Below are positions 52,613 through 61,700 of a DNA stretch of 64,000 nucleotides, piece by piece. Source of the stretch: a bacterium (GTDB taxonomy: Bacteria; Hinthialibacterota; Hinthialibacteria; Hinthialibacterales; Hinthialibacteraceae). The position numbers were made by a program, and so were the translations under genes. The stretch is taken from assembly GCA_016125385.1 (NCBI GenBank), contig WGLV01000019.1:1-64000 (forward strand), in the 5' to 3' direction. Under the pieces are notes generated by a model. The model was given only the letters and a program-made list of their open reading frames with translations. It did no database searches and was not told the DNA's origin. How positions within the stretch are numbered: the first letter of the stretch is position 1; each line of letters starts with the position of its first letter.

Positions 52613-52828
52613 CGGACAACCGTTTCCTTATCATGATGACAGGTTTCATTGATAGCATCTTCAGGAATTTTACTACGTGAAATCGTGGAGAGATAGCAGT
52701 TTGATAAAACTCAGCGATGCAATCATTCCATCTCGATTTTATGTTCATAAATACTTATAATCCCCCTAGTAAAACAAACTGGGTGGCAATCATACGAAAG
52801 AGCAAGAGTCTAGCAAAGCGAGCGCATC

Positions 52829-53833
52829 ATGATGACATCCTGTCCCATTTGCAAATACAAATTGGAGCCTGACAGAAGAAACGGAGCGAAAGCGGGAGGA
52901 AAATTTTTCCTCAATTGTCCGAACTGCGGTGAATATCTGTTGACAGACATCGCCTTTAAGGACTATGTGGAGAATGGCGAACTTAACCGACGAGAGAAAC
53001 TCCGCCCTTTGTTTTCGTTTTATATAAGGAAATTGGATTCCCCTAGACTCGTAACATACGATTATTTGTTCGAGAAAGAAAACAGAACACTGCCAACTCT
53101 TAAAGAACAAGCCAATAATCTGCTTCGTTGGTTGGTAGAAAACTATCCGAACGGAGATGATGTAAATGTCGGGCCAAGCACGCATAGCGCAATCATCGGC
53201 TCGTCATCCGAAAATGGTTTTAGAGAGGTTGTCAAGTATTTGGAGAAAAAGGAATTCATCAACGCGATTGATTGCAGTTCACACGATTCATATGGCGATG
53301 CAATCATCAATGTCACGGTTTCTGGTCATGAATACACTGAAAAACTTCATCAAGCAGATCAACCAAGAGTAGAGACAAGAATAATGGATGACAAAAAAAT
53401 CTTCGTGGTGCATGGTCACGATAATTCGCTTTTAACTGAAGTTAATCTCTTCTTACGCAAGTTAAACTTGGAGCCAGTTATTTTGCATGAACAAGCGAGT
53501 CGGGGAAGAACGATTATAGAAAAAATAGAACGGCATTCAAACGTGAAATTTGCGATTGTTTTGTTGACCGGCGACGATGTTGGCAAGAAAAACGATCCTG
53601 ATGAAACTTTAAAACCACGTGCAAGGCAAAATGTTATATTGGAACTCGGGTATTTTATGGGCAAGTTGGGAAGGGAGAATATTGCTCTGCTTTGTTGTGA
53701 AAGCATTGAAATGCCCTCTGACTATCAAGGAGTCGTTTATACAGAATACGTCCATAGAAATAATTGGCAGAGCGGTCTCATTAAGGAATTAAGAGAAGCT
53801 GGGTTTGATGTAGATGCAAACAAGGTAATCTAA
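52829..53833 (+). CDS. Zinc-ribbon/winged-helix/TIR-domain protein, candidate defence effector
   Basis: 334 residues, ATG at 52829 (second ATG at 52832). N-terminal zinc ribbon with Cys5, Cys8, Cys30 and Cys33; a helical stretch; a winged-helix-like segment (about 125-172, FREVVKYLEKKEFINAI, then a beta hairpin VTVSGHEYTEKL); and a C-terminal TIR-like domain (190-330) of the CAP12/Pycsar type: KKIFVVHGHDN, LEPVILHEQASRGRTIIEKI, FAIVLLTGDDVG and KPRARQNVILELGYFMGKLG. Such domains are NAD+-degrading effectors of phage defence (Pycsar, CBASS, Thoeris). The gene is visibly AT-richer than its neighbours, has different codon use and ends only 15 bases from the convergent cdsA stop. No partner cyclase is seen. 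The function is inferred. Confidence 0.85.
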   Translation: MMTSCPICKYKLEPDRRNGAKAGGKFFLNCPNCGEYLLTDIAFKDYVENGELNRREKLRPLFSFYIRKLDSPRLVTYDYLFEKENRTLPTLKEQANNLLRWLVENYPNGDDVNVGPSTHSAIIGSSSENGFREVVKYLEKKEFINAIDCSSHDSYGDAIINVTVSGHEYTEKLHQADQPRVETRIMDDKKIFVVHGHDNSLLTEVNLFLRKLNLEPVILHEQASRGRTIIEKIERHSNVKFAIVLLTGDDVGKKNDPDETLKPRARQNVILELGYFMGKLGRENIALLCCESIEMPSDYQGVVYTEYVHRNNWQSGLIKELREAGFDVDANKVI

Positions 53834-53848
53834 AAGCGCCCGACTCTA

Positions 53849-54700
53849 TTACTTCATCCAGACGACGTAGGCGGTCATGGCGGGGGCGATCCAGAGCAGG
53901 CCGTCGAGAATATCGAGCCAGCCGCCGTGACCGGTGTTGCTGACGCCTGAATCTTTCACGCCCGCGTCGCGCTTGAGCGCCGATTCGAACAGGTCGCCCG
54001 CCTGACCGACGATCGACATCGCCGCCGCCGTCAGCGCCAGTTCGGCGTAGCGGTGGGGCCCCTTCAGCCAGAGGGTATAGCCCGTCCAGCGGCTGACCAC
54101 CCAGCCCGATGCCAGAATAAACGCCAGCGAGAGAATCACGCCGCCCGCCGCGCCTTCCCAGGTTTTGTTGGGGCTGAGGTGAGGGGCCATCTTATGGCGA
54201 CCGAAAAACTTTCCGCCGTAAAAACCGCCGACGTCGGTGATGCACCCCGCCGCCAGAATAAAAAACAGATAGGCCATGCCGTGTTCGAGGCTGCGCAGGT
54301 AGACGAAACACGCCAGCGGCCCCAATAGATAGATCAGCGAAAGGCCATGCACGGCGCATTCGCCGCGCGCGTTGACATACGTGCGGCGGATGGTGAGCAG
54401 ACAACTGCCCCCGAAATACAACCCCGCCGAAATCATGACGAAAAACGGGTCGAGCAGCACGGAGAGCAGAAAAAACAGGCCGCAGGCGACCTGCCAGATG
54501 GTGATGTTGGGGCAGGAGCGGACGTCGTAAAGCGCGTATAGTTCGACTCGCGACGCGACGAAAAAAGCAAAGACCACCACGGCGGCGAACCAGGCGCCAT
54601 AGGTCCAGAAAATGCCAACCAGAAACACCGGGACGAATAACATCCCGGTGACGATTCGGCGCATGTGCAGTGGCGAGGGCGACATCCCGAAACCAATCAA
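53849..54700 (-). CDS. cdsA: Phosphatidate cytidylyltransferase
   Basis: Makes CDP-diacylglycerol from CTP and phosphatidate, the branch point of phospholipid synthesis. 283 residues with about seven membrane helices. Motifs: AAGCITDVGGFYGGKFFGRH, HLSPNKTWEGAAGGV and the C-terminal signature SALKRDAGVKDSG, then HGGWLDILDG. The signature's usual Arg (LDRxD) is Ile here, as in planctomycete-type CdsA. Start at ATG 54700 (54685 is possible). Downstream of uppS by 135 bases on the same strand; both act in envelope lipid synthesis. Confidence 0.93.
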   Translation of the reverse strand: MIGFGMSPSPLHMRRIVTGMLFVPVFLVGIFWTYGAWFAAVVVFAFFVASRVELYALYDVRSCPNITIWQVACGLFFLLSVLLDPFFVMISAGLYFGGSCLLTIRRTYVNARGECAVHGLSLIYLLGPLACFVYLRSLEHGMAYLFFILAAGCITDVGGFYGGKFFGRHKMAPHLSPNKTWEGAAGGVILSLAFILASGWVVSRWTGYTLWLKGPHRYAELALTAAAMSIVGQAGDLFESALKRDAGVKDSGVSNTGHGGWLDILDGLLWIAPAMTAYVVWMK

Positions 54701-54835
54701 TGAAAGCGTTGAGCGTTCGCCGTTCCGGCCGGCGCGCGCGAACCGCCATACGATACGCGGCGAGCGGGCGCGTTCGATCCGAACCGGAGACTGAAATTCA
54801 GCAACGACAGGCTTTTGGTGGGGAAATTACTTTGC

Positions 54836-55636
54836 TTAGAGCGCGCCGTCAATGTCAACGCCTCCAAACCGCCGCTGACGCCCCTGAAAGTCGCGCAAGG
54901 CCGCGAAAAACTCCTCCGAGCGAAAGTCGGGCCACAGCGTGGGGGTGATCCAGATTTCCGAATAGGCGATCTGCCAGAGCAGAAAATTCGACACCCGCAT
55001 CTCGCCGCTGGTGCGGATCAGCAGGTCGGGGTCGGGCGTGCCGCCGGTGTCGAGCTCGGCGGCGAAGGTTTCGGGGGTGATATCGTCGACGCTGAGCGCG
55101 CCTTCTTCGACGCGCCGGGCGATCTTTTTGACGGCGTCGATGATCTCAAGCCGCCCGCCGTATGACAGCGCGAGGGTGAGCTGCATCTTGCCGCCGCCGG
55201 CGGTTTCGCGCATGGCTGAATCGAGCGAGCGCTGCACCGGTCCGGGCAGTTCATTGAGGCGTCCGATGGCGTTGAGGCGGATCTCGTTATCGAGCATCTC
55301 ACGAATCTCGCGCCGCAGGAAGTTGCACAGCAGAATCATCAGTGCGTTGACTTCGGCGCCGGGGCGTTTCCAGTTTTCGGATGAAAAGGCGTAGAGCGTC
55401 AGGTTGGGAATCTCAAGCCGCCGGCACACCCGCACGATTTCGCGCACCGACTTGATGCCCGCGCGATGCCCCTCAATGCGGGGACGGTGCATTGACTTGG
55501 CCCAGCGGCCGTTGCCATCCATGATGATGGCCACGTGGCGGGGCAACCGCCGCAGGTCGACGCCGGAGGCCTCGGCCCGCCGCAGGGTCTCAACTTGATG
55601 AGCGGGGCGTGATTCAACGGTTAGAACGGATGTCAC
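54836..55636 (-). CDS. uppS: Isoprenyl (undecaprenyl diphosphate) transferase
   Basis: cis-Prenyltransferase that makes the C55 carrier lipid for peptidoglycan and O-antigen. 266 residues: HVAIIMDGNGRWAKSMHRPR (catalytic Asp and the NGRWA motif), GHRAGIKSVREIVRV, LTLYAFSSENWKRPGAEVNA (SSENW loop), LTLALSYGGRLEIIDAVKKI, and DPDLLIRTSGEMRVSNFLLW (substrate RTSGE...R..NF). A 30-residue polar N-terminal extension precedes the fold. Upstream of cdsA. Divergent from miaA with a 147-base gap. Confidence 0.96.
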   Translation of the reverse strand: MTSVLTVESRPAHQVETLRRAEASGVDLRRLPRHVAIIMDGNGRWAKSMHRPRIEGHRAGIKSVREIVRVCRRLEIPNLTLYAFSSENWKRPGAEVNALMILLCNFLRREIREMLDNEIRLNAIGRLNELPGPVQRSLDSAMRETAGGGKMQLTLALSYGGRLEIIDAVKKIARRVEEGALSVDDITPETFAAELDTGGTPDPDLLIRTSGEMRVSNFLLWQIAYSEIWITPTLWPDFRSEEFFAALRDFQGRQRRFGGVDIDGAL

Positions 55637-55783
55637 CGCGTGACTCCATACGAGTTGAAATAGAGTGATGAACCGGGCCGCGATTCAGGCGCGTTTGGCC
55701 TGGCGCGATCGATGAATATACTAAGCCGACGGCTCCACAAGGTCTCGTGGAGCGGTGCGCCGCGCGCGTCTCGCATTGACAGG

Positions 55784-56776
55784 ATGAATCGGCTGCTCAT
55801 GCAGAATACCAGCACTCCACCCCGCAATCAACACGAAACCCGCCGCCGGGCGCTTTTCCTCGCGCTGGCCGGGCCGACCGCCTCGGGCAAGACCGACCTC
55901 TCGCTGGCGCTGGCCGACGCGCTGGGCGCGGAGATTCTCTGCGTCGACGCCATGCAGGTCTACCAGGGGCTCGACGTGGGGTCGGCGAAGCCGGCGCCCG
56001 ACGAACGCGCCCGCGTGGTTCATCACGGTCTCGACCTGGTCTCTCCGCTTGAAAACTACAGCGCCTCGCGATTCGCCGCCGAGATGGAACCGCTGCTCGA
56101 AGACGCCGTCCGGCGCGAGCGGCCGCTGATTCTCTGCGGCGGAACCGGGCTGTATTTCCGCGCCTTGCTCGAAGGTCTATTTGAAGCGCCAGACCCCGAC
56201 CCGGGCCTGCGCGAGGCGCTGAAACGCCGTGCGCTCGCCGAGGGCGGCGCCGCGCTGTACGCCGAACTGGAGGCCCGCGACCCCGTCGCCGCCGCCGGGA
56301 TTCACCCCAACGATGAGCGCCGCGTGATCCGCGCGCTGGAACTGATGGAGCAGACCGGTGAAACCGTCTCCGCCCTGCGCGCCCGGCAGAAACGAAAAAC
56401 CTGGGCGGACCAGACCGTTTACTTCGGCCCCCGGCGCGACCCGGGCGACCTGGCCAACCGTATACAAATACGAACGCGATGGATGTTTGATAACGGCCTT
56501 GTCGATGAAACGCGCCGATTGATCGATATGGGTTGCGATGAGAGCCATACCTCGCTGCAGGCGCTGGGCTACAAGGAATGCCGTGACTTTCTGCTGGGGC
56601 GCATGACGCGGGAGGAGGCGGCCGAGGCGGTCGAACGCGGAACCCGCCAGTACGCCAAACGCCAGATGACATGGTTCCGCCGCCAGTTCGACGTGAATTG
56701 GATCGATTGGAAAAAAGAGGAATCTTTAGAAGAAAAGTGCAATATTTGCTTGAAACTCTGGATCAATCTACGATAG
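55784..56776 (+). CDS. miaA: tRNA dimethylallyltransferase
   Basis: Adds dimethylallyl to N6 of A37 in tRNAs reading UNN codons. 330 residues from ATG 55784 (MNRLLMQNTS); 55799 is also possible and upstream frame extension is not needed. P-loop GPTASGKT (30-37), DAMQVYQGLDVGSAKP, GGTGLYFRALLEGLFEAP, the D-box MEQTGETVSALRAR and the C-terminal YAKRQMTWFRRQFDVNWIDW. First gene of the miaA-hfq-hflX cluster. Divergent from uppS. Confidence 0.96.
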   Translation: MNRLLMQNTSTPPRNQHETRRRALFLALAGPTASGKTDLSLALADALGAEILCVDAMQVYQGLDVGSAKPAPDERARVVHHGLDLVSPLENYSASRFAAEMEPLLEDAVRRERPLILCGGTGLYFRALLEGLFEAPDPDPGLREALKRRALAEGGAALYAELEARDPVAAAGIHPNDERRVIRALELMEQTGETVSALRARQKRKTWADQTVYFGPRRDPGDLANRIQIRTRWMFDNGLVDETRRLIDMGCDESHTSLQALGYKECRDFLLGRMTREEAAEAVERGTRQYAKRQMTWFRRQFDVNWIDWKKEESLEEKCNICLKLWINLR

Positions 56777-56842
56777 AATGTATGATGGAATTTCTTTACG
56801 TATATCCATGTGTGTTGCCCTAGCCGCAAAGGGGGTCTTGTA

Positions 56843-57103
56843 ATGGCAGTCAAGAGCGTAATGAATATTCAGGACAGTTTTTTGAACCAGGCGCGGCGTG
56901 AACGAATTTCCTTGGACGTTCACCTAGTGGATGGGTTGGATTTGCATGGGAAAATCTCCGCATTCGACAGTTTTACCATCATTCTGCTGAATGACGAACG
57001 CGAAGAACAATACCTCATCTACAAACACGCCATCGCAACGGTTACGCCGGCGGGTCATAGCCGGGTCCGTTGGAACCAAATGGAGCGGCCGTCCGGAAAC
57101 TGA
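56843..57103 (+). CDS. hfq: RNA chaperone Hfq
   Basis: Sm-like hexameric RNA-binding protein that pairs small RNAs with mRNAs. 86 residues from ATG 56843 (AAAGGGGGTC upstream). Sm1: NIQDSFLNQARRERISLDVH and GLDLHGKISAFDSFTIILL; Sm2: QYLIYKHAIATVTP, matching the YKHAI core. The distal-face lip residues and short C-terminal tail (SRVRWNQMERPSGN) are present. It follows miaA after 66 bases, as in many bacteria. Confidence 0.95.
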   Translation: MAVKSVMNIQDSFLNQARRERISLDVHLVDGLDLHGKISAFDSFTIILLNDEREEQYLIYKHAIATVTPAGHSRVRWNQMERPSGN

Positions 57104-57249
57104 CCTTTCGGACGCACAACAGGAACGAATAGCCGGAACGGGCCTCGCGCCCGTCCGGCATCGCTCTGTCTGCAAGCCGGGGAACTTCCATCGTTAACAA
57201 CTCCACCCCTTCCCGAAAGCAAGCCGGTCAAAAAGAAAAGGCCCTGCTG

Positions 57250-58383
57250 GTGTCGGCGTACACCTGTGACGTCGCGCCTCATCTCGCCCAGTACCGCGAA
57301 GAAGAGATGGAGCGCCTCGCCTCGACCGCCGGGGCGCGCGTCGTCGTGCGCAGCGGCCAGAACCTCAAGTCGGTCAACCCCGCCACCTACATCGGCGCGG
57401 GTAAGGTCGATGAAATCAAGGCCCTCATCGGCGAGAACGAGATCGACCTCGTGCTGTTCAGCAACGACCTTTCGCCGGTTCAACAGCGAAACCTCGAAAA
57501 AAAACTCTCGCGCCGCATCGTCGACCGCACCGAGCTGATACTCGACATCTTCGCTCAACACGCCCAGAGCCGCGACGGCAAGATTCAGGTTGAGCTGGCC
57601 CAGTTGCGCTACCTGAGACCCCGGCTCACCGGGCGGGGAGTCGACCTCTCGCGGCTGGGCGGCGGCATCGGCACGCGCGGCCCCGGCGAAACCAAACTGG
57701 AAATCGACCGGCGGCGTATCGACAACCGCATCGCCCGCCTGCGCGATGAATGGGAAAAAGTGCGCAACGCCCGCCGCCTGCAGCGCAAGTCGCGCGAGCG
57801 CGAAGGCCTGACCACCGCCGTGCTGGTGGGGTATACCAACGCGGGCAAGTCGACGCTGCTCAATCGCATGACCTCGGCCCAGGTGACGGCGCGCGACCAG
57901 CTGTTTTCAACCGTCGACACCACTACCCGGCGGCTGTTTCTGCCGGATGAACGCCGCGTACTGGTTTCGGATACGGTCGGGTTCATTTCCGATCTGCCCA
58001 AGGCGCTGCTGGCGGCGTTTCGCGCCACGCTGGAGGTGGTTGAAGAAGCGGGGCTGCTGCTGCACGTAGTCGACGCATCGTCGCCGTTTCTCGACGAACA
58101 GCTGCACGCCGTGAACGAAGTGCTGGTCAAGCTGGAATGCGATCAAAAACCGGTGCTGGTGGTGTTTAACAAGTTCGATCTGGTTGAAGATGACCACGGC
58201 CTGCGCGAGCTCGAACATCAGGTGGGCCGCAGCGTCCGGTGTTCGGCGCTGAAAGACCCCGACATGCTCGAACTGAAAACCGCCATGTCGCGCGCCCTGC
58301 TTGAAGCGGAAAAAGCGCCGCCTCCCCCGCCGCGTGAAATCTCCAACGAAAACTGGACGCCCCTCGACGACATCTCGTTTTGA
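57250..58383 (+). CDS. hflX: GTPase HflX
   Basis: Ribosome-associated GTPase that rescues stalled ribosomes. 377 residues from GTG 57250: glycine-rich GGGIGTRGPGETKLE (137-151), G1 GYTNAGKS (194-201), G2/G3 (FSTVDTTTRRL, SDTVGFISDLP) and NKFDLVEDD (G4). Upstream of the GTG the frame stays open from 57133 and encodes QKEKALLV, which matches the first strand of other HflX proteins, yet no ATG, GTG or TTG occurs there. The start is therefore uncertain. Follows hfq after 146 bases, completing miaA-hfq-hflX. Confidence 0.92.
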   Translation: MSAYTCDVAPHLAQYREEEMERLASTAGARVVVRSGQNLKSVNPATYIGAGKVDEIKALIGENEIDLVLFSNDLSPVQQRNLEKKLSRRIVDRTELILDIFAQHAQSRDGKIQVELAQLRYLRPRLTGRGVDLSRLGGGIGTRGPGETKLEIDRRRIDNRIARLRDEWEKVRNARRLQRKSREREGLTTAVLVGYTNAGKSTLLNRMTSAQVTARDQLFSTVDTTTRRLFLPDERRVLVSDTVGFISDLPKALLAAFRATLEVVEEAGLLLHVVDASSPFLDEQLHAVNEVLVKLECDQKPVLVVFNKFDLVEDDHGLRELEHQVGRSVRCSALKDPDMLELKTAMSRALLEAEKAPPPPPREISNENWTPLDDISF

Positions 58384-58394
58384 AAGACGCGCTC

Positions 58395-58643
58395 ATGGAT
58401 CAGGAGCCCAAGCCGGTAAAAAGCCACATCTTCATCGAGCATCTGATCGACTTCATCAGCACATCGATCAAATTCGGCGCGGGTTTCGCGATCGGCTCGT
58501 TCATCTTCTGGCGAATATGCGGGCCCGATTACTACATCCCCCTCTTCAGCGGGACGATTACGGGAACCCTGGCGGTCGTCTTCGGAGACTCGTTTTATGA
58601 GTGGGTGTATAAGGCGATTATCAACAGCGATATGTCAATGTAA
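58395..58643 (+). CDS. Small two-helix membrane protein, unknown function
   Basis: 82 residues from ATG 58395, 11 bases after hflX. A polar N-terminus (MDQEPKPVKSHIFIEHLIDF) is followed by two hydrophobic segments, about 27-44 (IKFGAGFAIGSFIFWRI) and 52-68 (LFSGTITGTLAVVFGDSF), and a short tail. Not recognised. It may be translated with hflX. Normal composition for this genome. Confidence 0.65.
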   Translation: MDQEPKPVKSHIFIEHLIDFISTSIKFGAGFAIGSFIFWRICGPDYYIPLFSGTITGTLAVVFGDSFYEWVYKAIINSDMSM

Positions 58644-58720
58644 TGAGTAAATTTCAAGCGGCTTCGCGGATCGGGTAATGCAAAAATTCCGTCATAGTGA
58701 TTCACCCGTGACTATTGGAA

Positions 58721-61700
58721 TCAGCGCGGCTTCGCCCGCGCCCAGCGCCCGCCAACAATCGCGGCGATTAACGCGATCAACGTAATCGTCAGCCCGACGA
58801 TGAAACTCGCGGGGCGATACGCCATCTCGATGCGATGCGCGCCCGGCCCCACCTCCACGCCGCGAAAATAATAATTCACCCGCTGAATCGGTTCGGGCAG
58901 CCCGTCGACGTACGCCCGCCAGCCGGGGTAAAACAGCTCGCTCAACATCACCAGCCCGCCGTGCTCGGCCACGCCGGAGGCGCTGAGACGATTGGGGCCT
59001 TCATGCTCCATCATCCACGCGAGCGGCGGCGCGGGCGCCGTCTCACGGCTGACGTCATGCGCGCGTTTCAACACTTCTTCGACCGGATCGGATGGAATCA
59101 CGATCTCGCGATTGTCGGTGAATTCGGCATGGGTCAGCGCGGGGCCTCCAGGATATCGAGTAAAAACGATCGAGTCGGCGCGCTGCATGAAGGTCTCCAC
59201 GCATTTCGTGGTCCCTTTCACGAAAACGAAAGCGTGCGAGAGCCACTTGCGGTCGTCGGGGTTGCCGCGATAGACGAAACTCGAACCGTTCTCTTTTAAC
59301 AGGTCGATCGTCTCGGGCAGCAGCAGGTCGGTGCCTTCTCCACGCAACGCGCCCAACACGATCGAACCGCCGGGCGCGTCTTCGATAAACTTGCGCATGG
59401 CGAGGTTTTGCGCGGGCGGATCATGCACGTAGGAGGGCGGACTTTCGGGCGCGTAATCCTTCATCAGGTCGAAGGAGCCTTGCGCGGTGACCTCTCGGCT
59501 GACGGGGTCGTACACCGCGAGGTTATACCCCACGTTGTTCGGGCTGTATTCAACCCCGCCGATGAGGATGCTGGCCTGCCCCACCCGCACCCCGCCGTCG
59601 AGCGAGGTGGTGGGTTCGATCGATGAAAAGACGGAAACCGGCTGCGCGATGGCGGGCGCGCCGGTCGGCTGTTCGATCTCCGCCGGAAAACTCCACGGCG
59701 TGAAGCGGTCATCAGCGATCGATTCAAAGAAGTTCTGCCATTCGCGTGCGAAGGTTCCGGTGGCGATCCATTCGGGTTGCGGGGGCCTGGCCACGCGGCC
59801 TTCGATATAGACTCGATTACGAGTCTGAACCACCAGCGCCTCGGTGGGCGACAGGATTTCAAGCGCGGAACCAACCGGCGCGCCTTTCACGCCCACGATC
59901 GCGTGCGCGAGGCGGAACTTCGTTCTCACGTCGATCGAAGCGCCGATGGCGCGCAACGCGCCCATGCCCTCGGGCATCAGCGAATCGGACGCATTATCGC
60001 GCGCGGCGGCGAACACCAGCCGCCCTTCGGGGATGGAGTCGATAAACGAAATCATGCGCGCGTGTTCGGGGTAGCCCGGCAGCGTGACGCCGTACATCGG
60101 GTTGAAGTACGCCGTCTTTTCGATCTCGCCGGTGGCGGGGTTGGCCACGGCGAAGTAATACCCCGCTTTGGAGTCTTCATCCGGCTCGATCTCTTCAAAC
60201 ACGTTTTCTCCGTCGACGATCAGAAACGCCCCATTCTTCACCGCCGCGGCCGAGGCGCTGGCGAACAGAAACGGCTTGGGGAACACCGCGCCCGGCGGCG
60301 CGGGGCCATCATCGTCCTCACGATCGGGGGCGACCAGCGCGACCTCGTTATACGGAAACGATTGCAGCGAAAGCACGCCGCGCTGCGCCTCGGGATCGAC
60401 TTCGAGCGAATCGGGCAGCTCGCGGGCGTTCGGCGGCGGCGTGTTCAGCGTATAGAGCCGTTGCGTGCGGCGTTGAAACTCGAGCGGCAGATTCATCGCG
60501 TCGGAGAGCAGCGCGCCCACGCCGCAGAGTCTGAGCAGGGCGATGTTGGGTTTATCGGAATTAACCAGCGCGGTGTCTTCACGCAGATCGAGCTGAAGGC
60601 GCGGCGTCAGCGGCGAGTTGCCGTCGAGTTCATAAAAACCCTGCGCCGCGCCGTGATACACGTCGCGGATCCCTCCGCCGCCCAGAAACACCTTGGTGCG
60701 GTAGTTCCAGGTCAGTTCCCGCAACGCTTCGAGCGATGGATCGGATGGATACCCGCCCGGGCCGGGCGCGAGATCGAGCCCCCGATATTGCGTACCGAGA
60801 TCGATCCAGGTCAGCGCGATCGCCAGCAGGGCGAAAGTTTTAACCGAACACTTGCCGGTCTGAGTCAGGCGCAGCATGAGAAAGAACGCGCCGCCGAACA
60901 ACGCCGTCCACAAAGCGCTTACGAAAATCCGGCGCGGCGTTTCCGTGATCCACGCCGCACCGCCCGCGGCGGCGCGCAGGCTTTCACCCGCCGTAATAAA
61001 GACGATCAGCGTCAACGCGGTCAGCGCCAGTCCGCACAACCCCGCCACCGCGCGGTAAAACAGCCGCCATTCTTCCGGCTCGGCCATGCGCGACGGTTCG
61101 CGGATCATCCAGTCGATGGCGCGGCCCGCGAAGTACGCGATGGGCAGGCTGGCGAAGTAGATCCACCGGCTGGGGGCGCGCACCCACGCCACGCCGGGAA
61201 TCAGGACGTAGCTGATGTCGTACAGAAAGAAATACTCGCCCATCGACAGCCCCACCGCCAACACCCCCGCCATGAGAAGAAAGCGGTCGACCGGCGTGAA
61301 GCCGCCCCGCATGACCGAGGCCATCGCCAGCAGGAGGGGAAACACGCCCCAGTAAAAAATCTCGACCTGCGACCAGTCGCGCAGCGCTTCAGGCAACACC
61401 GCGTCCATCAGTTCATACGGCGGCATGGAGAACTCGGTGCTGCGCGAAAACTGGCCCGCCTCGGCGCGTTCGCCCATTTTGATCATCTCGATGGTGGGCA
61501 GCCATTGTACGGCGGTAAGCGAAAAAGCCAGCGCGAACATCGCCGCGATGGGCGCGAGGCGCCTGAGCCAGGCGCCCAGGCGGCGCTCACCGGTTTCACC
61601 GGCGTGGTTCCACGCGCCGTACGCCATGCGCCCCGCCACCAGCAGGGTGATATACAGCGAGGCCTGGGGATGACCGGCCAGATACGCCAGCGCCAGAATC

